Positions 46,561 through 64,000 of a stretch of DNA of 64,000 nt are shown here, piece after piece. The translations under genes and the position numbers were made by a program. How positions within the stretch are numbered: position 1 is the first letter of the stretch; each line of letters begins with the position of its first letter. Below the pieces are notes generated by a model. It was not told the origin of the DNA, made no database searches, and saw only the letters and a list, made by a program, of their open reading frames with translations. Source of the DNA: Macrotis lagotis (taxonomy: Eukaryota > Chordata > Mammalia > Peramelemorphia > Peramelidae); the NCBI RefSeq assembly GCF_037893015.1, contig NC_133661.1:182630508-182694507 (forward strand), given 5' to 3'.

Positions 46561-47574
46561 GGGTTGGAGTGGCAAGCCTCCTGTTCAATTGATTCCAGTT
46601 CATGCAGAATACCCCCACTGAGGTCTAACTTCTGCCCCAAGGTAGTTATTTGACTCTCCCTCCTTCTTGAGTTTTGGGCTCTTGAGCCTGAGTGGTGAAC
46701 AGTGCTTAGAAGACTTTGGGTGAACTAACCTGGGATTGTATCTCATAAGGCTTAGGAGAAGCTTGGAAACCTCCCAGTTTGCTCAAGATAAAAAGGGAAA
46801 TGAGAATTGATGGCTAGATCACATGGACAAGTCAGGAAAATTTTGGAAGTCTTTCCTAGATGTCACTAGCTTGACCACTTCCTCTTGTCAAGGGGGCCTT
46901 CTGATTTGTCTCAGCCTCTCATTCATTGTGGTTCATTCTCTACCCTGCATTGCGTTAGGAGAATGAAAAAGTAGCCTTGTCATTATCCCTAGGAATCTGT
47001 CTTCTGATTCCCTCAGGATTGGATTCTGAGAATTGTCATATCCTCTTATGAAGAGTATCCAACTCTCCAGAAGCAGAAGGTAAAATTCTCCACTTTATGC
47101 ACCTCTCATTCTCTCCTCCCATAACACCATAGGATTCAGAGTTGGAATAATAATAGCTAGTATTTATATAGCCCTTTAGGATCTGCAAAGCATTTTATAT
47201 ATATTATCTCATTTGGGTCTCACAACAACCCAGCTACTACCTAGACAATACTATCCTCATTGAACAGATGAGGAAACAGGTTCAGAGAATTAAGTGTAGG
47301 ATTCAAATTGAAGTCTTTCTGTCTCTAAGTTCTGTCCATTTTATTCTGTCCATTATGTCATGAAAGGACATTAGTGGAAGTTAAGACTCCTAAAGGTGAA
47401 GCGACTTGTCCAGGGTCACACAGTTATTTAGTGGAAGTTTTTTTCAAAACCAGAGCTCTTTCAACAACATCATGGAGCTAATTTCCCCTTCAATCTTCCC
47501 TCCCCACACCCTTTTCCTTGCCACATGAACATCCAAATCCCAGCCACCCCTAGAGAGAGCAGTAATCATTTGGA
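46561..47574. other. Spacer downstream of MMP14
   Basis: About 47140-47460 is a MIR/CORE-SINE ('tatttatatagccctttagg', 'gtccagggtcacacagttat'). The rest is unassigned. Confidence 0.45.
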
Positions 47575-49639
47575 GAATGTGAAACACTTTTATTCTTTGT
47601 GAAAACATTGAAGGATTTAAAAAAAAATGTTCTCCTCAGAGGGGACTGACCCAGACCCGCCCTGCAGGTTCCTGGGGTTAAAATTCCCTCCTTCCCACCC
47701 CCACCCCCACCCTCGATTTCCCATACCCTCTGTTAACAAAAAGGAACTATTTTAATGGAGTCATATAATAATTATAATAAAATATACATTAAAAAACAAA
47801 AAAACGAACAAGAAACAGAAATTTAGCCGAATTGCCAGCACCGTTCACCCCATCCCCATGATGTGCACCCCATCTCCCTCTACCCCCTCCCCTCTCTCTC
47901 CCTTTCCCCTTCCCCACAAGGTTCCTCCCTCTCCCAAGTCCCCCCAGTACCATATCCACCTTCTGGTGGCTGAAGGAGTTTGGAAATGGACAAATTGGAT
48001 GGGGAAAGGGGAAGGGAGGTCTGGGACAAAGGGGGTAAGGTGTGAGAGGGGCCATGGACATGAAGGTAGGAAAACACCCACAGCTGAGAGTTAAGTCCCA
48101 GCCCTCACTTCTAGCTTTACAGGGGACTCTGAGGTTGCTCTGCTCTTCTCATAATGACCAAGGTTTGTCCCAACCATTTAAGGTCAGAGCCTGGTAAACC
48201 AGTCTCTAGACCACTGGGCACTGTGTTCCATCTAGGTTCAGGACATTCTTACAATCTCTAAGAGATATCATCCTCTATTAGTCCTCATTCCTCTTCCCCT
48301 GGCTTTCCTTGGGGTCCTGCTCACATGCTTAAGTTGTGGGGACTAATTTAAAAAAAAGTCTCTCTTGTCTCTAAACCAACCCCTTTCTCTAGCCTTCATA
48401 AATGCCCCCTGCCCCATCTTATCCCATCATAGAACTCCTCACTAGTCAGTTCCAGCCCCACCTTTGGCACTAGCTACAATTGAGTCTTTTGGTTTGGTTT
48501 ATTCATCTTTATATTCTCTGAATCTACTGTTCCCTTTTCCCAAATCCTGCCCCTGGGTCCCAGCCCCAGCTCCACTCCTCATCCATGTGGCTCTTGCTTC
48601 TATTGTTAAGTCTCTCCACCTCCATCACTGGACCACAGATCCTTTTCCCAGTCTCTTCTTTCTCTATTTAGCTACACCCCTGAGTTTCCATGACTCTTCC
48701 CTCTCTCTTTGGTCCCATTCCTATCCTCAGTAGCAACACTATGGCTCTTCCAACCTTGGTTTCCCAAATCCAAGGTTAAAGTTTGGAAAGGGACTCAGCA
48801 GGGACAAAGCTGGGGAGACGGTAAGTGGGGCAGCTAAGAAATTTTCCCCTGCTAGGTTTATTACTTAAAGGTTCAAGCTTTTTTGCCTTGCAAAGAAAGT
48901 CCTTGGAAGTGAGTAGGAAAGAAACAGTTGCTTCTCTTAGGGAGGGAGATGGAAAGACCTAGCAATGCTGAAAGCAAAATAGCCACCCTACTTTCCTTTG
49001 TCTAGGTTCTAACCCCAAGGTTTGGGTTGGGCAATCCTGGAATAAAATACTCTGTCCCATACAACCCCATTATCTCTACCTCTGCAGATTCCCTTAGGGC
49101 CTTCTCATCTTCCCTTACTTAGGTTCATTTTAGCCAAAAAAGTTGGTGAAAGGCTGCCAACTAGGCAGACCTGGGGGCTGTGGGGCTGGAAGCATGCAGC
49201 CTGAGGTTAAAGTTCAGAGGTGCAAGGTATGACCAGGGAAGGAAAAGGAACAGGTGACCCAGACGTTGACCTTCACCAGGGAGGTCAGAGAGTCCTAGCC
49301 TTCAAGTGCAGAGCCCCCAGAATGACCAGCAGAGGAGGGGATGGCACCAAGTAGGAGAGCTCCCAGAGGGAGACAGGAGACCTCTATGATGCTACTGCTG
49401 CTCAGTACCCTAGGGACCTGTATAGTGATGAAGTGAGGGGAATAGAGAGGGGGGAAGGTACAGGGAAAGGGATTAGGGGGTAAAGGGGAGAAGGAGGGTT
49501 GTGGGGCATCAAGGAGACCATGAGGAAATATGGGATCATCCCTCCCCCCCACACCTGCAGCCCCTGGCCCCCAGAGGCAAAGTCTGTGTGATGGGAGTGG
49601 GTAGGGGAGGGGTGCCAGCCCCCCGGCCTATTGGGAGGG
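47575..49639 (-). other. MMP14 3' UTR with poly(A) signal
   Basis: From the stop codon the minus strand runs about 2.05 kb to AATAAAAGTG (signal at 47593-47588), with cleavage expected near 47575. The interval is free of SINEs, unlike the flanks, which supports a transcribed, constrained 3' UTR. An AT-rich patch lies at about 47755-47830. The exact end is inferred. Confidence 0.65.
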
Positions 49640-57464
<7,825 letters not shown>

Positions 57465-57835
57465 TCAGGCAAGGAACAAGGATGCCTTCTTCCCTCTACC
57501 CTTTCAGTGTTCTATAACCCTCCATCCTAGGTTCCCTTAATCTTTTTTAATGAAGTAGACTATTTTCCCCTTTGGATAGAGGATTGCTTTTCTTGAAAGA
57601 CTGACAAGTGACCAGGTTAGGTATGAGCTAGCCTATCTTGGAGGCTTTCTTTCCTGGGAAGACAGACACAGAAATCTCTAATATTGGTCCTGTGAGAGTA
57701 GTGTGAGGACCTGGGTTCAAATTAAGGCTTTTCTACTTTCTAAAAGTAGAATTTGTTCTTGGGAAAATCACTTAATTTCTTAGGGACTGTTTCCTCATTT
57801 GTAAAATGGGGGATTTGAACATAGTATACTGAGAT

Positions 57836-59085
57836 TTCAGAAGCAAAGCATTTGACAAAGTCACTCAAGATATCCTTGGGGATCCAAGATGGAGAGATCT
57901 AGTTTAGATGATAGGTCAATTCGGGAATTCAGTGAATGATAGGACCCAAAGATAGATTAGTGAGTTGAGGTCACCTTGGAGAGAAGTCTCAAATGAAGTG
58001 CCCCAGGGATCTGTCCTTGATCCTTTACCATTCAACTAGTTAGCTTGGTTGAAGGTAGATTAACTCATCAGATTTGTAGATAATATGAAGCTGTCAGGGA
58101 TAGGTGCACAATGGAAGACAAAGTAAGGATCTAAAGAGACTGTGATGCATTAAAACAACAGCCAGTTTTAATAAGGTGAAATAGGGTGGATCTAAAGCTT
58201 TCAACTGGATTTTAAAAATGAACTTCAGAAATAGAGAATGATCTTTCTTTTTAGTAGAGAAGAAAGGAGTTATGAGTATGGAATGTTGAATGAACTTTAA
58301 GGTATTAATCAAAAAACAAATAAAAGCAAATCAAGTGAGAGTTCATGGCTAGAGAAATGGGTTTATAGGAGAAAATAACTCATGTGAAAATAAGATGTCA
58401 ATAAAACATTTTTTAAAAAATTGGAATTAATAAGTGATAATGAGATAATAAGTCATGAAAAAAAGATCTGGGGGTTTTAGTGAACTGAAAGCTCAATATC
58501 AGTCACCAGTTTGACAGGGCAGCTAAGACAGTGTTATCCTACACTTACTACATTGTGAAGCATATTGTCTGGAATGAAGGAAGTGATTGCCACCACTTTA
58601 TTTTATTTTAGGGAAGGTATTGACATTTTGTAATGGGCCTAGATTAGGTTGCCAGAATGGTGAAGAGACTGAAGATCATACATACGGTTGAAATGAAGAA
58701 ATAAGGGTACTTAGCCTAGAGAAGACTAGATTTAGGAGAAATATAAAATTGATATGGAACTTTTCAAGTATTTGAAAGCCTGATCAGTGGAGAGCATATT
58801 AAACCTGTTCTTCTTGACCCAAGAGGGTCAAGAATTAGAAGCAGTGGGGTGCCATAGACTTGGGTTTGACATAATCAAAATAATGAGAGCTATCTAAACT
58901 TAGGGGGAGCAGTCCTGGGAGTGGGTTTCCTTAAACTAAGAATGGATGATAATTTTACATAGGGAATTCCTTATCAAATACCATTTGGTTTAGATGACCT
59001 CTGACAGTCCTTCCAGTTCTGAGACTCAGTGATCTTGCTTGGATGATCTCTAAGGTCCTTTTCAGTTCAAAATTCTATGATCTAC
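57836..59085 (+). mobile_element. CR1/L3-family LINE remnant with reverse-transcriptase trace
   Basis: The plus strand reads 'gtgccccagggatctgtcct' (VPQGSVL) and, after a gap, 'agatttgtagataatatgaa' (FVDNMK, from FADDTK), the classic CR1-clade motifs. Further on are 'agatctgggggttttagtga' and 'ctcaatatcagtcaccagtt', and a tail 'ctctaaggtccttttcagtt'. It is heavily decayed. Confidence 0.7.
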
Positions 59086-59094
59086 ATCTATGAT

Positions 59095-59335
59095 AAACTA
59101 GTTAGTACTGCAATACTGGGCCTGGAGTCAGGAAGACATTTTCCTTAGTTCAAATCTGACTTTAGACACTTACTAGCTATGTGACCCTGGGCAAGTCACT
59201 TATCCTTGTTTGCTTCAGTTCCTCATCTGTAAAATGAACTGGAGAAGAAGATGGCAAGCCATTTAGCTATCTCTGCCAAGAAAACCCCAAATTGGGTCAC
59301 AGAGTTGGACACGACTGAAAAATGACTGAACATAC
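59095..59335 (+). repeat. Long composite marsupial SINE
   Basis: 'gggcctggagtcaggaagac', 'aatgaactggagaagaagat', 'gttggacacgactgaaaaat', 'gactgaacata'. This is the fullest copy of the type seen at 28345 and 41225. Confidence 0.85.
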
Positions 59336-59559
59336 ATCTATTACAAGTATTAACTCTGTTCTGTGGCAGAGCCTAACCACTTGACTTGGCCAGGAACTCA
59401 GAATAGGACAGGAGCTGGTACTCTTTGGTGAGGGTGCTTGAAAAATTCACACAATTCTATCTTAGGACTTTTCCTAAGTCATTTTTCCTGATGTCTTTCT
59501 TCCTCTCAATCAATTTCCTTAGCAAATTGAGATGTTTGGGTAAGGTCCTTGGGTGATCC

Positions 59560-59755
59560 ATCATAGGGTCATGGATTTAGAGCTGGGAGGGATCTCAGAG
59601 TTTATGCTGAGTCAATCCAACTCCCTCCTTTTTACAGGTGAGGAAACTTAAGTAGAGAGAGATTAAATCACTTACCCGGGATCACATAGCTAGCAAGTAT
59701 CTGAGGTAGGTTTTGAACTCAGGTCTTCCTAAATTCAGCACTCTATCCACTGAAG
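59560..59755. repeat. MIR/CORE-SINE
   Basis: 'ttttacaggtgaggaaactt', 'cacttacccgggatcacata', 'aactcaggtcttcctaaatt'. Confidence 0.65.
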
Positions 59756-61360
59756 GAGGAACAGTAAAGAGGAACAGTAGGAAGGGTTGACTCTACAACT
59801 GTCTTTGTTACTTACTACCTGTGTGATCTTGAGCAAGCAATATTATATTTCTGGGTTTCAATTTTCTCAACTGTAAAATAAGAGGTTTGTCAATATGAAT
59901 GAATTAGCTCTAATTGGAAGGTCCCTTCCAGCTCTTTGGAGGATGCCTTGAAAAAGGATGTTTTTTAAAAGTTTTAACATGAAACCCCCTTTGGGCAGAG
60001 GCTGCCCATGCCTCATGGTTTTAATATTCATGGACCTATTGGGGCACCCAGTAGGGTTTGTAATAAAACAGATAGGGAGAAAGGATTGAGATCATAGGTG
60101 TGCAGGTTATAGTTTGGGGGAGAGGGATAGGGTAAGGTCATGATGACAACATAGTTGGTATAGCAATAAATTTAGACCAAGTGCTTAGAATGAAGTTATA
60201 GAGTTTAGCTTATACCTATATACATTTATCGAAATTTGTTAGTTATGAAGAGAGGTTGCATGTTATAGGGAAGAAGGCACTGTACCTGGGATTAGAAAGA
60301 TCTAGGTTAAAATCCTACCTCACACTCATATTAATTGTGTGTCCTGGGCAAGTCATTTAATGATGAGACTGGACTTAATGGCCTTAGAGAAGATGATAAC
60401 TTAGAGATGGCATCCTCCATCTCAAAATCTATAGTCCATTAGAGTTTATCTTCATTCTTGTGCCCAAAATTGAATAGAGGAAGAGAATAAAGTAGTATTT
60501 GGGAACTTACACATTGCTCTTAATGATTCTAGATTTCCTAAAACAAATTCCGGTTTTTTAAATTCCAATATATAGTTCTATGGTGGTGAATCATGGAATA
60601 CTATAGTCTCTAGAGAATTAAAAGTTCAGGTCACTCAAAGAACAATGTGAATTCAAGTGTGACCTTTAGCCAATGAAGAATTATCACAAGAAGTGGCAGA
60701 AAGAGGTCTTCAAAGAGATGGATGTTTGACTAGAAAAGGAGACCATACAGGATTAAAGATTACAGCATCCAGTGTGGTTCACTGGTACTTCCCCTCTCCA
60801 GCTAAAGAGTAAGATGAGTAAAAAGGAGAAAGGACAGACAGATTTAGTCCTTCAAGAGACTGGAGGTCATCCATTCTAACCTTTTCATTTTACAGATGAG
60901 GAACCTGAAGCTCAAGAAAAGGAAATGACTTGCCCAAGAAAAACCTGCGTTACTGAGGTTACATAATGTCTAGCCAATTATCAAAATGTCTCAGTTCCAG
61001 ATACCACCCAGGTTCTTTCAGACCTCAAGGTAATGGTTTATCTTAAAGTCTTATAAATTACTTTTAGCATCTTAATGAGATAAGGAAAAGAAAGGAGAGT
61101 TTCATGGTATTTGACTCCATGTTTTATGAATTGTTCATATGATAAAGACTGGGTAGTTGTTTTTTCTAAAAAAAAAACCCCACAAAATGGTGTTTGAATA
61201 AAAAACACACATATTGCAAAAGTCCAATTTCTAACAAAGTCAGCCTTTATTGTAGGAACAATGAAGTAATAGTACCCAGAGCCTGAAAATTAAAATTGGA
61301 AGTATAGAGTATAGATATATTTGAATTCATTTATGGGGGGGCTCAGAAAAGGTAGAAGGA

Positions 61361-61961
61361 TGAGTGGAGATGCTTTCCCTAGTTTTCCATTTTTAAAGGA
61401 TAGGGAGTAGGGTTCAAGAGTTACCAGAAGTTTAGATCGGGGCTCAAAAAGAACAGAAATTTATTAGCTGCAGATGGGACTTCAGTGTGCGTGTGGCAAT
61501 TAGGTCACTCCAAGTTTTGCACAAGGGTGCTATCTTACATTATGGGGTTGGCTAGGGGTGACTCAGGAGCAGCTGACGGGGGACCTGAGCCCAGAGGGAT
61601 TGGCATTGCAACATTGATTCTGGGAAGCCATTCTACAAGGGTTGATAGGAGGTAGAACCCAAGCTGTAAACAAACCAATTTCTTCAGAATTCCCCTTCCC
61701 CCTTTTTGTTGAGTCCCTCCAGTTAGAGAAGAGGGAAGAACTTAACCTCCTAAGTGCTGGAGCAAAACCATTTCAGGCATGTTGGGTTTCTGGGAGCCAC
61801 AGGCCTGTCCTGACCTGTGTTGAGCTGGCCAGGTTTGCCCCTAACAATATATGTTGAAGGCCTGCTGGGGCCTGTACTCCAGTATGTAGGGAACTCCCAT
61901 CATCCCCAGATCATCCCTGGTTTTTACCTGTGGGGAAGACCAGGACATTTTACCCCTAACA
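61361..61961 (-). mobile_element. Probable solo LTR of an ERV1-like endogenous retrovirus (fossil)
   Basis: On the minus strand it begins TGTTAGGGG and ends CACTCA, the TG...CA ends of an LTR, over about 601 bases. A poly(A) signal AATAAA is at 61465-61460, with a plausible R/U5 after it. A 4-base direct repeat AGGA flanks it (61357-61360 and 61962-61965), the size usual for gammaretrovirus-like (ERV1) insertions. No internal viral genes lie beside it, so it is most likely a solo LTR left by recombination. The family is inferred from the ends and target size only. Confidence 0.5.
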
Positions 61962-62545
61962 AGGAGACATGACTGTTTTTGGAGCAGCAACATTGAGGTT
62001 CTAGCTTGGCTTTAAATCAAAATGAGAGGACTGGGGAAGGGGAGAGAGGTCTCAGAATTGTCTCCAGAACTAGGTCAAGAGAGCATAGAAGTAAGTCGTC
62101 ATCCTGATTTTTGAGGCTCTGAGGATTCTTGGTAGGATGAGTAAAGAAGAGGGCAGCAATAAAATTTTAAAATATACTTTCAGAAAACATTAATCACTCA
62201 CCTCTGAGAATACCAAGCAGACAATAAATAGTCATATCTTGTAAGCCTAACCCAACCTGCCTCCAATCCATTTTCTAGAGAAGAAAACCGAGGCCAAGAG
62301 TAAGATACTGACTTCTCAAAAAGTCTTAGAGAAACTATGCAAATTAAATTCTATAAGAACTGGGACTATCTCTTATTTAAACTTTGTCATTTCCCAATTA
62401 GGTATAATTTGAAGTATGTGATAGGCTTTTAATTCATGATTATTGTATTGAACTGTATCTTTGCTACCCTAGGTCTCAAATTTCTTATCTATAAAATTGG
62501 AGTTTGGATCAGATGACCTCTAAGGTCCCTTCCAGTTATTTGATC

Positions 62546-64000
62546 CCATGATCCCTCTTCCCAGGCCTTTCAAGCTCTCTCCCCTCTCTCATAGAGACAG
62601 GAAGCCAAGTGGGGTAAGAACCACAGAATGAAGCAGAGACCACAGACTCTTGTGTCTGTGGTGAGGGTGGGGGAAAGGATAAGTACCAGACAGACTGAGG
62701 GGAAGAGAGGTCAACCATGGAGTTAGGACTAAAAAGGCCCCTAGTTCAAGATTTGGTAGGGTTTCTGAAGGGGAGAAATTTGCTCCAGCTCCCTGAAGCT
62801 CCCTAACACTCTTCATGCAATCTTTAGGGAGAGAGGGTCAGGAGTTATGGAGTTAAGGGCTCTGTCTCTGAAATTCTCCCTATCTCTGAATTTATATGGA
62901 GTAGAAAGTTTGGGAGGATGGGTGGGGGTGAGCCCAGGGGCCTAGCCTTGGTGGCAGCCAAGTTCAACAGGCTCCTTCCCATCTTCCTGCCTAGTTTAGA
63001 TTCCCACTGCTGAGGCATGGGTGGGGGCCTGGAAATATGGCCTGAGGATCTCCCACCCTGGAGTGGGCCCTAAGCCCAGGCCCCCTAGGTCCTGCTACTC
63101 CCTTCCTCTCTCTCTCCACCCCTCAGTGGCCCAAGCAGAGGCCCAGAAGCAGATGGTGGCTCTGGCACTGGAACCAGTTATGACCCACTTTAGCATAGTG
63201 CCAGGGCTGCCCAACCCCTCCCCTCAGAGGGCTTGGGCCAGGGCCCCAGAGGAGGGGAGGCTGGGCAGGAGTTGGCAGTGGGGAGATCCCACAGATGCCC
63301 AAGCTTCTTTTGTTCTAGGTTATCTTCATTCCATAGAGAGGCTGGGACTCCAGACCCTAGATTGCCAACCTAGAAAGAGTCCTGGCTCTACCACCAGCCT
63401 CAGGGCAGGGATTTTTCCTCCTTGCATCACTGAGCTCTTCCAGGCCCAGGCTCAACTTTTCTCTTTATCAGGGAGTCATTTTTTTTTTTCCATTCAGAGT
63501 CTCGTCTCATGGTTGATACAGATCACCAAAAAGTTTACCCCCTTCCTGGGAGTCTGTTCTTCCCATTCGGAGATGTTTCTCTGCTTTCAGGCTGCCCAAC
63601 TACCCAGGGCCTAAGGGGCTGACTCTGGCTTCTCCCCCTCCCTTTCCCCCACTGCCCTACCCAGCCCCTCCCTGCCGCACCCAGGCCTTTTGCCATGGCA
63701 GATCTGAGTGGGATGGGATGGCCCAAAATAAAAAACTGGTTAAATCTGTCTCCCACCTTCACCCCAAAATAAAAAGCAGAGAGAGGAAAAAACTCCACAG
63801 ACAACTCCCACACAGCTTCCTTTGGTAGACCTGGAGACCCAGGGCCTGGGACAGCTGGGGGTGGGGAGCTGAGGAAGGAGGAGAGACCACAGAAGGCTAA
63901 GAACCAGGGTAGACTAACTCAAAGGAGGAAGAAACATGTGTTGAGGGTCTTCCTCTTTGGGACTCAGAGTGGAAAGAACTTGGTGAAGGTGGCTTCTCCG
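62546..64000. other. Mostly repeat-free right edge (MMP14 intron 1)
   Basis: No SINE or LINE recognised. Moderately GC-rich with purine and pyrimidine runs. Being close to the expected MMP14 first exon, it could contain upstream or intronic control DNA. No exon was identified. Confidence 0.35.

Noticed and set aside
61200-61270. Second LTR next to the one at 61361
   Set aside because: An AATAAA-like motif is present on the minus strand, but no TG/CA ends or target duplication could be found.
63900-64000. MMP14 exon 1 at the right edge
   Set aside because: No signal peptide, no start codon in context and no phase-0 donor was seen.

Overview
This is a vertebrate nuclear DNA window, almost certainly from a marsupial. 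The evidence is split, spliced genes with GT-AG introns, a CpG-island promoter, and many young tRNA-derived SINEs of the marsupial WSINE1 type, alongside L1, half-L1 (HAL1-like), L2, MIR/CORE-SINE and CR1/L3 remains. The SINE form (LysR-free, tRNA head, 'cttaataattacctagctgtg' core split here for brevity as cttaataattac + ctagctgtg, short A-rich tail) suggests an Australian dasyuromorph, but that placement is my inference from memory of the family and not a test.

Three protein-coding genes lie on the minus strand in the order MMP14 - LRP10 - REM2, which is the order known in human 14q11.2. (1) REM2 enters at the left edge: only its first coding exon (503-602) and its TATA-box promoter (about 670-785) are inside; the rest lies left of base 1. 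(2) LRP10 is complete: seven coding exons between 20812 and 12542, phases all consistent, giving a predicted 719-residue type I membrane receptor; its start sits in a CpG island (about 20380-21650). (3) MMP14 (MT1-MMP) has coding exons 2-10 between 57407 and 49640 and a long 3' UTR to about 47575; exon 1 with the signal peptide was not found and should lie beyond base 64000, so intron 1 exceeds 6.5 kb.

Layout: 1-800 REM2 start; 800-12000 repeat-rich spacer with an L1 split by a HAL1-like insert (2180-5745) and an unusual patch of locally copied DNA (7.7-10.0 kb); 12018-21650 LRP10; 21.7-47.5 kb gene-free spacer with a HAL1-like element (31.85-35.05 kb), a 5'-truncated L1 with clear target-site duplications (35386-36884), many SINEs, L2 remains, and two repeat-poor blocks (37.3-38.7 and 43.0-46.2 kb) that are candidates for regulatory DNA; 47.6-64 kb MMP14, whose intron 1 holds CR1/L3 and SINE remains and a probable solo LTR (61361-61961).

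Functionally the three genes are not a pathway: MMP14 is a pericellular matrix protease, LRP10 an LDL-receptor-family trafficking receptor, REM2 an RGK small GTPase. I found no CRISPR array, operon or new gene system. The most unusual structures are mutational: a direct-plus-inverted templated insertion at 9825-10029 and a nearby 92-bp local duplication.
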